In this document: piece after piece, positions 19,425 through 27,856 of the stretch | Numbering within the stretch: the stretch's first letter is position 1 | Layout of the letters: each line of letters opens with the position of its first letter | Source of the DNA: Chelativorans sp. J32 | GTDB taxonomy: Bacteria > Pseudomonadota > Alphaproteobacteria > Rhizobiales > Rhizobiaceae | NCBI RefSeq assembly: GCF_000518985.1 | Contig: NZ_JAEQ01000003.1 | Span: forward strand, 310,001 to 374,000 | Length of the DNA: 64,000 bases | Direction: 5' to 3' | Position numbers and translations under genes: made by a program | The notes under the pieces: model-generated | What the model was told of the DNA's origin: nothing | What the model saw: the letters and a program-made list of their open reading frames with translations, nothing else | Database searches by the model: none

Positions 19425-21238
19425 CCGACGAACTCGACAGGCTTGCAGCCGCACACGGCATCGTCCGATCCTACCGAGCGCTGGACGGCACGATCTCACA
19501 TGCCTCGGATGACGCGGTGCGGGCGATCCTTGGCATTCTCGGCGTGGAAGGGAGTGCGGAAGAGGGCAATGACCCTCACGGTCAATTTCCCCCTCCGCCG
19601 CAGGCGCCGCAGGGGGCCGCATGTTTCCTCCCCGACTTCCTGCGCCATGGCCGGGCTTGGGGCATCACCTGCCAGCTCTACGGTTTGAGGTCCCAGCGGA
19701 ACTGGGGGATCGGCGACTTCGAGGATCTTGCCCGCCTCGGGGAATTCGCGGCTGGAATGGGCGCGGATTTTCTCGGCGTCAATCCTCTGCATGCCCTGTT
19801 TACCGCCGAACCGCAGAAGGCAAGTCCATTCTCTCCCAGTGACCGCACCTTCCTCAATCCGCTTTATATCGCGGTGGATCGAGTAAAGGGGTTCGATACA
19901 ACGCTCGATCTCGACGAAAGTGCTTTGGCGCCTCTCAGACAAAGCGAGTTGGTGGATTACAGAGCCGTGGCGGAACACAAGCTTGCCGTGTTGCGCCGGA
20001 TCTTTCAGCGCACTCGCGAAGACGATCTCCAGGGCAGCGCCACCTTCAGGGAGAAGGGCGGCGAGCCCCTGTGGCGTTACGCCTTGTTCGAGACAATCAG
20101 CCTCGAAATGGTGCGTCAGGGCGGCGGAACGGGTTGGCATGCCTGGCCTGAAGAGCTCCAGGATCCGACAAGCGAAGCGGTAAAGCGGTTCGCGGAAGAA
20201 CGGCGGGAGGAGATCGAGTTCCAGATCTGGCTTCAGTGGGTGGCCGATCAGCAGCTGGAGCAGGTATCCGGACGGCTACGGTCGGCCGGCATGCGCATCG
20301 GGCTCTATCTCGATCTCGCTGTAGGTACTGCGCCCGATGGAGCCGCCACCTGGAGCGACCGCAGCTTGACACTGGTGGGCGCGGAGATCGGAGCCCCGCC
20401 GGATATGTTCAATCCCGAGGGCCAGCGCTGGGGCTTGGCCCCCTGGTCGCCTTCGGAAATCGCAGCGCGTGATTTCCGGCCGGTGCGGCGCTCCTATGAA
20501 ACCATCCTGCGGCACGCCGGCGCGCTCCGGATCGATCACGCCATGAGCCTCTACCGGCTCTTCTGGATCCCGAACGGCTTTCCGGCCGGGCAGGGGGCCT
20601 ATGTCCTCTATCCCATGCCGGAGGTGGTCGGCGTCCTTGGCGAGGTATCCCAGCAGTCCCGCGCGGTCATCATCGGCGAGGATCTGGGCGTCGTGCCGGA
20701 AGGCTTTCGCGAGCAAATGGACCACGCAAACCTGCTCGGCTATCGCATCTTCTATTTCGAGCGGAACGACCATGGCTTTATTCCGCCCGAACATTGGCCA
20801 CGTTCCGCACTCGCGTGCATCGGCAGTCATGACACCAACACGCTTGCGGGCTGGTGGACGGGCAGCGACATCGACGAGCGCCAGCGGATAGGTCTTTACG
20901 ACGAGGAAGCGGCGCATCGGGAGCGCGAGCGGCGGCGGCGCGAGAAGAATGAGGCGATCGAGATGTTACGGGCGCGCGGATACGAAGCGGGCGAGGATTT
21001 CAGCGAAGCCGTTGCGGCCGGCATCCATCGCCTTGTGGCCAGCTCGCCCAGCTATCTCTTCGCTGCACAGATGGAAGACCTGCTCGGCCTGACCGAGCAG
21101 CCCAATATCCCGGGGACTGTGGACGAGCATCCGAACTGGCGGCGTAAGCTTCCCGTCTTGATCGAGGAATTGGGAAGTGCATCCATCCTGCGCACGGTCA
21201 TCGATGCGATCCGGCAGGAGAGACCGTGCGACAGATGA
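19421..21238 (+). CDS. malQ: 4-alpha-glucanotransferase (amylomaltase, GH77)
   Basis: A 605-residue enzyme that disproportionates maltodextrins. GH77 motifs are nucleophile Asp372 (LRIDHAMSLYRLFWIP), acid/base Glu420 (IIGEDLGVVPEGFR) and Asp471 (GSHDTNTLAGWW). The N-terminal region before the barrel (about residues 1-75) is shorter than in E. coli MalQ. It overlaps treZ by ATGA. In this operon it can lengthen short dextrins left by GlgX and TreYZ, making them usable again by TreY or GlgE. Confidence 0.95.
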   Translation: MTDELDRLAAAHGIVRSYRALDGTISHASDDAVRAILGILGVEGSAEEGNDPHGQFPPPPQAPQGAACFLPDFLRHGRAWGITCQLYGLRSQRNWGIGDFEDLARLGEFAAGMGADFLGVNPLHALFTAEPQKASPFSPSDRTFLNPLYIAVDRVKGFDTTLDLDESALAPLRQSELVDYRAVAEHKLAVLRRIFQRTREDDLQGSATFREKGGEPLWRYALFETISLEMVRQGGGTGWHAWPEELQDPTSEAVKRFAEERREEIEFQIWLQWVADQQLEQVSGRLRSAGMRIGLYLDLAVGTAPDGAATWSDRSLTLVGAEIGAPPDMFNPEGQRWGLAPWSPSEIAARDFRPVRRSYETILRHAGALRIDHAMSLYRLFWIPNGFPAGQGAYVLYPMPEVVGVLGEVSQQSRAVIIGEDLGVVPEGFREQMDHANLLGYRIFYFERNDHGFIPPEHWPRSALACIGSHDTNTLAGWWTGSDIDERQRIGLYDEEAAHRERERRRREKNEAIEMLRARGYEAGEDFSEAVAAGIHRLVASSPSYLFAAQMEDLLGLTEQPNIPGTVDEHPNWRRKLPVLIEELGSASILRTVIDAIRQERPCDR

Positions 21239-23799
21239 CGCTTCCCTGTGCGACATACCGGCTGCAATTCCGCGAAGGCATGACCTTCGAAAGGGCGGCG
21301 GAGATCGTGCCTTACCTGGCTGAGCTTGGCATCAGTCATCTCTATGCCTCGCCCATTTTCACGGCCGCTCCCGGTTCCACTCACGGCTACGATGTGGCCA
21401 ACCACCAGGAGCTCGACCCCACGCTTGGCGGCGAGGAGGGGTTTTCGCTCCTGGCAGAAGCGTTGAAGGGTCACGGCATTGGCCTGCTTCTGGATATCGT
21501 TCCCAATCACATGGCAGTCTCGACGGCCAATCCGTGGTGGCGAGACGTGCTGAAGCATGGCAGGCAAAGTGCCTATGCCAGCCATTTCGACATCGACTGG
21601 AATGCGCCGAAACTGCTCCTGCCCGTCCTGGGCGAACCCTATGGCGAGGCACTTGCAGACGGCAAACTCCAGCTCCGTATGGACGAGGAAACGGGTGAGC
21701 CGGTCTTTGGCTATTACGACCTTTCCTTGCCGCTTTCGCCCGACTCCCTTTCCCTTCTGCCGGACAGCGATCCGGATGATCCCGCCGCTTTCGGCCTGAT
21801 GCTGGAAAGGACGAGCGACGATAAGGACTTCCTGCACCAGCTTCACGAAGCTCAGTGTTGGCGGTTGGCCTATTGGCGTCTCGCCCGAGAGGCGCTCACC
21901 TATCGCCGCTTTTTCGAAATAGCCGATCTGATCGGGGTAAGGGTGGAAGATCCGGCCGTATTCGCCGACGTTCACAAGCTGCCTCTGCGGCTTGTAAAGG
22001 ATGGGATCGTGGACGGTCTGCGGATCGACCACATTGACGGGCTCGCCGATCCGAAGGCCTATCTGGCGGAACTGCGGAAAGCCTCCGGCCTAAATTATGT
22101 CCTGGTGGAGAAGATCCTCGGGCCGGATGAGGATCTGCGCGGCGAATGGCATTGCGCGGGCAGCACCGGATATGAGGTGGCGCGGCTGATCACCGCGCTG
22201 CAAGTCGAGTCAAGCCACCGCGATGCCATGAACAAGGGCTGGACCGGGTTCACCGGCAACGACGCCCAGTTCACAAGCCAGGTGCTTGCGGCCAAGCGTC
22301 GGATCCTGACCATCAATCTCGCTGGAGAATTGGACGGGCTCGTCCGCATTGCGGAAGCGATCGCCTCAGAGGACGTAGCCACGCGCGATTTCGGTCGTGA
22401 TGCCCTGCGGCTTGCGATCGTGGAGCTTGCTTCCGCCATGCCGGTCTATCGCAGCTATATCGACGGGGACGGCGCTTCCGACGAAGACAGGCAAGTGATC
22501 GAGAAGGCGGTGAGCCGGGTGGAACGCGGGCGCGAGGTGGAAGACGATCGGGTGATCGCCTTCATCGCATCGCTGCTCCTCGAACCCACCGGCGGCTCAA
22601 GCACGCGGGCACAATTCGTCACCCGGTTCCAGCAGACGACCGGGCCGCTGATGGCGAAGGCTGTCGAAGATACGGTCTTCTATCAATTCAACCGGCTGAT
22701 CGCATTGAACGAAGTGGGAGCGGAGCCGGATGAGTTCGGGCTCGACCCCGAGGTCTTTCACGCGGCTATGATCAAGAGGGCGGAGATCTGGCCGCATGCG
22801 CTGTCGGCAACCGCCACGCATGATACCAAGCGCGGCGAGGATGCACGTGCCCGGCTTGCCGTCATCAGCGAAATGCCCCAGGAGTGGGCGGCGGCCGTGA
22901 CACGCTGGCACGAGGCCGCGGAGGATCTGTGCACAAATCTGCCGCGCGGGCCTGCCCCTACGCCCGGCACCGAATGGTTGTTCTACCAGGCTTTGGCAGG
23001 CGCTTGGCCTGCCGACCTCTCCCTACAGGACGAGGCGGGCCTGCAGGAGCTTGCCGATCGCCTTTCCGCCTTCATGACCAAGGCCCTGCGCGAGGCGAAG
23101 CGCCAAACCAGTTGGACCGACCAGAACGAACCTTACGAAAAGGCCGTCGAAGATTACGTTCGTGGCGCCTTCGCGCCGGAGCGACGAAGTTTCCTGCGGG
23201 AGGTGCGCGCCATCATTGCGACCATCGAGCCGGCCGGCATCATCAACAGCCTGAGCCAACTCGTCATGAAGCTTACGCTTCCCGGGATTCCCGACATCTA
23301 TCAAGGGTGCGAACTCTTCGATTATAGCATGGTCGATCCCGACAACCGGCGCGCCGTCGATTTCGATCTGCGGCGGAAGCTTCTTCACGAGGTTCGCGAC
23401 ATGCCCGTGACCGAAGCAATGGAGCGCTGGCGGGAGGGGCTGCCGAAGCTTTGGCTGCTGCATCGCCTGTTGCGGCTTCGCCGCGCACATGAAGGCATCT
23501 TCGCTTATGGCGATTACGAGCCCGTCGAGATCACAGGCGACGAGAACATGCACGCGATCGCCTATGCGCGTGCCCTGGAAGGAAGGCGCGTGGTCGTGGC
23601 GGTGCCGCGCCTAGTACTCAGGCATTGCGAGCCCGGTCGCCCCTCCTGGATCAGCAGCGCGTTCGGGCGCACGATGCTGCAGCTGCCCAGCGGCTCCGGG
23701 CGCTACAGGACATTGACTGGGCAGGTCGTGGAAGAGCGGGAGATACCGCTTTCAATGGTTTGGAGAGAGCTTCCGGTTGCCGTGCTGGAATCCGCTTGA
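21226..23799 (+). CDS. treY: Malto-oligosyltrehalose synthase (GH13_26)
   Basis: An 857-residue enzyme (with GTG start) that isomerises the reducing-end alpha-1,4 linkage of maltodextrin to alpha,alpha-1,1. It opens with the family block CATYRLQFREGMTF. Catalytic motifs are Asp268 (DGLRIDHIDGLADP), Glu295 (VLVEKILGPDEDL) and the third Asp in ATATHDTKRGEDARAR. Two starts are possible: GTG 21226, with AGGAG five bases upstream, and ATG 21235, which would give the ATGA overlap seen at the other junctions of this operon. I prefer 21226 for its Shine-Dalgarno. It is the last gene of the operon, followed 20 bases later by a hairpin shared with the convergent gene. Confidence 0.95.
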   Translation: MRQMTLPCATYRLQFREGMTFERAAEIVPYLAELGISHLYASPIFTAAPGSTHGYDVANHQELDPTLGGEEGFSLLAEALKGHGIGLLLDIVPNHMAVSTANPWWRDVLKHGRQSAYASHFDIDWNAPKLLLPVLGEPYGEALADGKLQLRMDEETGEPVFGYYDLSLPLSPDSLSLLPDSDPDDPAAFGLMLERTSDDKDFLHQLHEAQCWRLAYWRLAREALTYRRFFEIADLIGVRVEDPAVFADVHKLPLRLVKDGIVDGLRIDHIDGLADPKAYLAELRKASGLNYVLVEKILGPDEDLRGEWHCAGSTGYEVARLITALQVESSHRDAMNKGWTGFTGNDAQFTSQVLAAKRRILTINLAGELDGLVRIAEAIASEDVATRDFGRDALRLAIVELASAMPVYRSYIDGDGASDEDRQVIEKAVSRVERGREVEDDRVIAFIASLLLEPTGGSSTRAQFVTRFQQTTGPLMAKAVEDTVFYQFNRLIALNEVGAEPDEFGLDPEVFHAAMIKRAEIWPHALSATATHDTKRGEDARARLAVISEMPQEWAAAVTRWHEAAEDLCTNLPRGPAPTPGTEWLFYQALAGAWPADLSLQDEAGLQELADRLSAFMTKALREAKRQTSWTDQNEPYEKAVEDYVRGAFAPERRSFLREVRAIIATIEPAGIINSLSQLVMKLTLPGIPDIYQGCELFDYSMVDPDNRRAVDFDLRRKLLHEVRDMPVTEAMERWREGLPKLWLLHRLLRLRRAHEGIFAYGDYEPVEITGDENMHAIAYARALEGRRVVVAVPRLVLRHCEPGRPSWISSAFGRTMLQLPSGSGRYRTLTGQVVEEREIPLSMVWRELPVAVLESA

Positions 23800-23818
23800 G
23801 GCAGGCTCCGGCTCGGCG

Positions 23819-23836
23819 CGGGGCAGTGGTGCCCCG
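23819..23836. terminator. Hairpin between convergent treY and DUF2934 gene
   Basis: A perfect 7-bp stem (CGGGGCA / TGCCCCG) with a GTGG tetraloop lies between the stop codons of the two converging genes. On the plus strand it is followed by a moderately T-rich stretch but no clean T run, so it is a plausible but weak bidirectional terminator. Confidence 0.5.
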
Positions 23837-23837
23837 T

Positions 23838-24113
23838 CTACATTGTTTTCTTGGCGCGTCTGGAGGGAGCGCCATTGTTGGTCTTGGCGCCATTACGGCG
23901 GGTACTATTGGAGGAGGCTTCCTCCTTCTCCGGAAAATCTTCAGGCATAGGCGGGATTTCCGCGGATTCCGGATCTGCCTGTCCGCCCTCTTCGGCCTCG
24001 ACCTCTCGCGCCGCCTGCACCCAGTGATCCCACGCACGGCCCTCCGGACGCCCTTCCTGCTCCCATAGTTCATAGGCTCGTCGCCGGATCCTGTCTTCTT
24101 TCTCCGATGTCAT
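23838..24113 (-). CDS. DUF2934 domain protein
   Basis: A 91-residue protein whose first 45 residues match the small DUF2934 domain common in Hyphomicrobiales (RIRRRAYELWEQEGRPEG then WDHWVQAAREV). The remainder is an acidic, Pro/Glu-rich linker and a basic tail (SRRAKKTM). I chose ATG 24113 because GGAGG lies 7 bases upstream; longer in-frame starts have no such site. Function is unknown. A candidate EcfG-type promoter precedes it, and it sits next to the trehalose operon, so a stress-related role is a reasonable guess only. Confidence 0.8.
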   Translation of the reverse strand: MTSEKEDRIRRRAYELWEQEGRPEGRAWDHWVQAAREVEAEEGGQADPESAEIPPMPEDFPEKEEASSNSTRRNGAKTNNGAPSRRAKKTM

Positions 24114-24136
24114 GATCGTCCCTCCGTTTGCGGCAA

Positions 24137-24162
24137 AACCCCCATGCCAGGCACATGGTTCC
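24137..24162 (-). promoter_or_regulatory. Candidate EcfG-type promoter of the DUF2934 gene
   Basis: On the minus strand GGAAC (24162-24158) is followed after 17 bases by GGTT (24140-24137), one mismatch from the GGAAC-N16/17-CGTT consensus. It lies about 24 bases upstream of the start codon. This is weaker than the glgE promoter but independent of it. Confidence 0.4.
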
Positions 24163-24237
24163 GAGGGTAAGCCCTTCGAGGGACGAAAAGACGCAGGCGT
24201 GGCGGCCACACTTGCGCCCGCCGTTCAGCCAGGTCCG

Positions 24238-24267
24238 AAAGGCCGGTTTCATAAGGAAAACGGCCTT
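24238..24267 (-). terminator. Candidate terminator of the formaldehyde dehydrogenase gene
   Basis: Reading the minus strand just downstream of the dehydrogenase stop, AAGGCCG and CGGCCTT form a 7-bp stem separated by 15 bases, followed by a short T/C stretch. It is weak because the loop is long and the T run short. Confidence 0.4.
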
Positions 24268-24278
24268 GATTGCCGATG

Positions 24279-25406
24279 CTAATAGACGACCACGCTTCTG
24301 ATGCTCTCGCCCGAGTGCATGAGATCGAAGCCCTTATTGATCTCATCAAGCGTCAGAATGTGGGTGATCATCGGATCGATCTCGATCTTTCCGTCCATGT
24401 ACCAGTCGACGATCTTCGGCACATCGGTGCGGCCTCGCGCTCCGCCGAAGGCCGTGCCTTTCCACACGCGCCCGGTGACAAGCTGGAAGGGACGCGTTGA
24501 AATCTCCTGGCCCGCGCCGGCCACGCCGATGATGATCGACTGGCCCCAGCCGCGATGAGCAGATTCGAGCGCCTGGCGCATGACCGTTACGTTGCCCGTG
24601 CAGTCGAACGTGTAATCGGCTCCACCGATCGTGTCGGCGCCGCGTTTTGTCAGGTTGACGAGATAGGGAACGAGATCCCCGCCCACTTCCTTCGGATTGA
24701 CGAAATGCGTCATGCCGAAGCGCTCGCCCCATTCCTTCTTGGAATTGTTGAGGTCGACGCCGATGATCATGTCCGCGCCGGCCAGCTTCAAGCCCTGGAT
24801 GACGTTGAGGCCGATGCCGCCAAGACCGAACACGATCGCTGTCGAGCCGATCTCCACCTGCGCCGTGTTGATGACGGCGCCGATGCCGGTCGTCACGCCG
24901 CAGCCGATATAGCAGATCTTGTCGAAGGGGGCGTCCGGATTGACCTTCGCCACGGCGATCTCGGGCAGCACGGTGAAGTTGGAGAAGGTGGAGCAGCCCA
25001 TGTAGTGATGCAGCTTTTCGCCATTGAGCGAGAAGCGCGAAGTGCCGTCGGGCATCACGCCCTGGCCCTGGGTAGAGCGGATTGCGGTGCAAAGATTCGT
25101 CTTGCGGGACAGGCAGGAAGGGCACTGGCGGCATTCGGGCGTATAGAGCGGAATGACGTGATCGCCCTTCTTGACGCTGGTCACGCCCGGGCCCACGTCG
25201 ACAACGACGCCTGCGCCTTCATGGCCGAGGATCGCCGGGAACAGGCCCTCCGGGTCGGCGCCGGACAGCGTGAAATCATCGGTATGGCAGATGCCGGTCG
25301 CCTTGATTTCCACCAACACCTCGCCCTCGCGCGGCCCCTCGAGGTCCACTTCCATGATCTCAAGCGGCTTACCGGCGGCAATGGCTACGGCGGCACGGGT
25401 CTTCAT
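24279..25406 (-). CDS. frmA: S-(hydroxymethyl)glutathione dehydrogenase / class III alcohol dehydrogenase
   Basis: A 375-residue zinc, NAD-dependent medium-chain dehydrogenase that oxidises S-hydroxymethylglutathione in formaldehyde detoxification (and can reduce S-nitrosoglutathione). Catalytic zinc ligands are visible at Cys40 (GICHTDD) and His62-Glu63 (GHEG). The structural zinc ligands are Cys92, Cys95, Cys98 and Cys106, and the Rossmann motif is GLGGIGL. ATG 25406 is preceded by AAGGAG eight bases upstream; an upstream in-frame ATG lacks support. No esterase (frmB) gene is adjacent here. Class III assignment follows the overall length and the conserved CGVTTGIGA segment. Confidence 0.95.
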   Translation of the reverse strand: MKTRAAVAIAAGKPLEIMEVDLEGPREGEVLVEIKATGICHTDDFTLSGADPEGLFPAILGHEGAGVVVDVGPGVTSVKKGDHVIPLYTPECRQCPSCLSRKTNLCTAIRSTQGQGVMPDGTSRFSLNGEKLHHYMGCSTFSNFTVLPEIAVAKVNPDAPFDKICYIGCGVTTGIGAVINTAQVEIGSTAIVFGLGGIGLNVIQGLKLAGADMIIGVDLNNSKKEWGERFGMTHFVNPKEVGGDLVPYLVNLTKRGADTIGGADYTFDCTGNVTVMRQALESAHRGWGQSIIIGVAGAGQEISTRPFQLVTGRVWKGTAFGGARGRTDVPKIVDWYMDGKIEIDPMITHILTLDEINKGFDLMHSGESIRSVVVY

Positions 25407-25549
25407 GGCTCTGTCTCCTTCTTGTCTCGGCGGGCCGGCCGCGAAGACCGGCCCGAGGAATCTCATTGGGCGTTGTTACATGCTTTACGCAGGGGTGCCA
25501 GAGCCAGAGAGCGCCTGGCGACATGCCCGGCGCCTGCTGATCTTGTCCT

Positions 25550-27352
25550 TTACGCAAAGCCCTTCGTGAGCTCCAGTGCCTGCCGTTCGAAGAGCCGGCG
25601 GTAGATGCCGCCCTCGAGCCGGATGAGCTCAGCGTGGTCACCCTCCTCGACGACCCGCCCCTTGTCGAAGACCAGGAGGCGGTCGAGAGAACGCACCGTC
25701 GAGAGCCGGTGCGCGATGACGAGGGTCGTGCGCCCGACCATCAGTCGCTCCATCGCCTGCTGGATCAGAACCTCCGATTCAGAATCGAGGCTCGAGGTTG
25801 CCTCGTCGAAGATCAGGATCGGAGCATCTGCCAGGAAGGCGCGGGCGATCGCCACGCGCTGGCGCTCGCCGCCTGAGAGCTTCACGCCCCGTTCGCCCAC
25901 CAGCGTTGCGTAGCCCTTCGGCAGGCTGGCGATGAAATCATGCGCGCTGGCGAGCTTTGCCGCGTGCTCGATCTCTGCCATGGTAGCGCCTGGTCGCGCA
26001 TAGGCGATGTTTTCCGCCAGCGAGCGGTGGAAAAGGATCGGTTCCTGCTGCACGATCGCGATCTGCGACCTGAGCGACGATTGCTGGACCTTCGAAATGT
26101 CCTGCCCGTCGATCAGGATTCGACCGCCGGTCACGTCATAAAGCCGCTGGATCAGCTTGACGAAGGTCGTCTTGCCGGATCCGGAATGGCCCACCAATCC
26201 GACCCGCTCGCCGGGCCTGATGGTGAGCGAGAAATCCCGGTAGAGCGGCAATGCATGGCCGTGATAGTGGAAGGTGACCTTCTCGAAATCGATCTGTCCG
26301 TCACGCACGAGAATAGGCTTTGCGCCGGGCCGGTCCTCCACCCCTAGCGGCTCACCATGAATGGCGACGAGCTCTTCCAGATCGTTGACCGAGCGTTGCA
26401 GGTTGCGCACGTGCATGCCGACGTCGCGCAGATAGCCCTGCAGGACGAAGAATGCCGTAAGCACGAAGGCTATGTCGCCCGCCGTCGCCCGGCCACCCAT
26501 CCACAACACGATGGCAAAGCCGATCACGGATGCCCGAAGTACCAGCAACGTGACGCCTTGCGTCGTACCGTTGATCGTACCGCGCACCCAACCCCTGCGG
26601 GTGCGATCCTGCCACTTCCCGATGACATGCAGGAGACGCCGCTCCTCGCGCCCCTCCGCGCCGAACGCCTTCACCACCGCATTGCAGGAGACGGCGTCGG
26701 CGAGCGCGCCGCCAAGCCGTGTATCCCAAGCGTTTGCGAGACTTGCGGCAGGCGCCACATAGCCAAGCGAAAGGGAAACCGTCAGCGCGACATATATGAT
26801 CGAGCCTATGGCGATGATGGCACCCATCAGAGGCCAGTACCAACCCAATATGATGGTGGAACCCACCAGCATGACAAGCGAGGGGAGCAGGGCCATCAGG
26901 AGCGTGTCGTTGAGGAGGTCGAGCGCCCACATGCCACGCGTAATCTTGCGCACGGTCGAGCCGGCAAAGCTGTTGGCATGCCAGTCGGTCGAGAAGCGCT
27001 GAATGCGGTGGAACGCATCGGACGCAACCTCCGACATCATCTTCAGCGTAAGATTGACGATCGCGATGAAGGCGATGTGCCGCAGGACGATGGCCCCGGC
27101 CGAAAGGCCGAGCAGCACCAGAAACGCGGTGATTGCCGCGTTCCAGGCCAGTTCGTCCGTGGCCGCCCCGCGCGCCACCGCGTCAACGAGCCGGCCTGAA
27201 TAGAGCGGGGTCAGAACGTCGGCCATCGTAGACAGCAGAAATGCGCCGACGATGACGGCCAGCCTGCGCGGCTGCCGGCGCCAATGCAGGCCACAGAAAC
27301 GAAACACGTCGCCAAAGGCATTGCCTTTGAGGGCATTGCGAAAAGAAGCCAT
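25550..27352 (-). CDS. ABC exporter half-transporter (TMD-NBD), homodimer type
   Basis: A 600-residue half transporter with an N-terminal six-helix exporter-type membrane domain (about 30-330) and a C-terminal nucleotide-binding domain. Walker A is GHSGSGKTT, the signature is LSGGERQRV and Walker B is ILIFDEATSSLD with the catalytic Glu present, so both sites of a homodimer would be competent. I chose ATG 27352 over GTG 27361, which would add three residues and falls in a hairpin. It is divergent from another exporter pair across a 504-base gap that holds two palindromes. The substrate is unknown; lipid, peptide and drug exporters share this architecture. Confidence 0.88.
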   Translation of the reverse strand: MASFRNALKGNAFGDVFRFCGLHWRRQPRRLAVIVGAFLLSTMADVLTPLYSGRLVDAVARGAATDELAWNAAITAFLVLLGLSAGAIVLRHIAFIAIVNLTLKMMSEVASDAFHRIQRFSTDWHANSFAGSTVRKITRGMWALDLLNDTLLMALLPSLVMLVGSTIILGWYWPLMGAIIAIGSIIYVALTVSLSLGYVAPAASLANAWDTRLGGALADAVSCNAVVKAFGAEGREERRLLHVIGKWQDRTRRGWVRGTINGTTQGVTLLVLRASVIGFAIVLWMGGRATAGDIAFVLTAFFVLQGYLRDVGMHVRNLQRSVNDLEELVAIHGEPLGVEDRPGAKPILVRDGQIDFEKVTFHYHGHALPLYRDFSLTIRPGERVGLVGHSGSGKTTFVKLIQRLYDVTGGRILIDGQDISKVQQSSLRSQIAIVQQEPILFHRSLAENIAYARPGATMAEIEHAAKLASAHDFIASLPKGYATLVGERGVKLSGGERQRVAIARAFLADAPILIFDEATSSLDSESEVLIQQAMERLMVGRTTLVIAHRLSTVRSLDRLLVFDKGRVVEEGDHAELIRLEGGIYRRLFERQALELTKGFA

Positions 27353-27359
27353 GATGTTC

Positions 27360-27382
27360 ACCGGATACGCAGGGCATCCGGT
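27360..27382 (-). promoter_or_regulatory. Inverted repeat just upstream of the ABC exporter start codon
   Basis: ACCGGAT (27360-27366) and ATCCGGT (27376-27382) are perfect 7-bp arms with a nine-base spacer. The repeat ends eight bases before the ATG at 27352, so in mRNA it would form a stem beside the ribosome-binding region. It may be an operator or a translational control stem; neither can be decided. Confidence 0.4.
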
Positions 27383-27409
27383 CCCAAATAGAGATTTTGA
27401 AGAATGGCG

Positions 27410-27429
27410 TTGGACAGAAGACTGTCCAA
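27410..27429. promoter_or_regulatory. Palindromic candidate operator
   Basis: TTGGACAG (27410-27417), spacer AAGA, then CTGTCCAA (27422-27429): perfect 8-bp arms in a 20-base palindrome. It is located 58 bases upstream of the minus-strand ABC exporter start, within a divergent promoter region, which suits a dimeric repressor site. No regulator gene is adjacent. Confidence 0.45.
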
Positions 27430-27856
27430 AAGCGCTGCCGGTTTAATGAAAATGCGCTTCCTGGTGGAGGCGCACGGGCGGCAGTCGCCTTGAGAACCCG
27501 GCGTGGCCGGCGGTCTGTGACCTAACCGTGATGCCGGAACATCAAGCCGCTGCCTTCATGGGAAGAGCCGAATGCTGGCATTCGTGACCTCCTTGGAAGG
27601 GCTAAACGGGAGGAGGCTTCTTATACAAAGAAGATGCCCAGGCCAAGCCCTTGGAACCGGTTCGTCCGGATATGTGGCCGTCTTGCAACATATCGACGCC
27701 CGGCCCGGGCTGCCGAGAGTAACTTTGAAATTCCAGCTTCTCATGCGGAAAAGTACTTGAAAGGCCGTAGCATTGCCTTATTGCCTGAGAAGTATTTCTG
27801 ACGGCGAGTCGTCGGACGCGCCGCCGCGTTAAGCCAAATCAATCTGGAACATCATC

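Larger units (their letters stand above)
27353..27856. other. Divergent intergenic region between ABC exporter genes
   Basis: A 504-base stretch without a convincing gene. Next to the minus-strand ABC start it holds an inverted repeat at 27360-27382 and a perfect 8-bp palindrome at 27410-27429, described separately. In the rest (27430-27856) I see only a short open frame with no recognisable product and no clear promoter boxes. Confidence 0.5.

Noticed and set aside
21235-23799. ATG 21235 as treY start
   Set aside because: It would give the ATGA junction seen elsewhere, but the AGGAG site is 14 bases away and fits GTG 21226 better; kept as the alternative.
27572-27760. Small open frame of 62 codons in the gap between ABC exporter genes
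   Set aside because: A purine-rich stretch precedes its ATG, but the product shows no domain, signal or coding bias strong enough to call.
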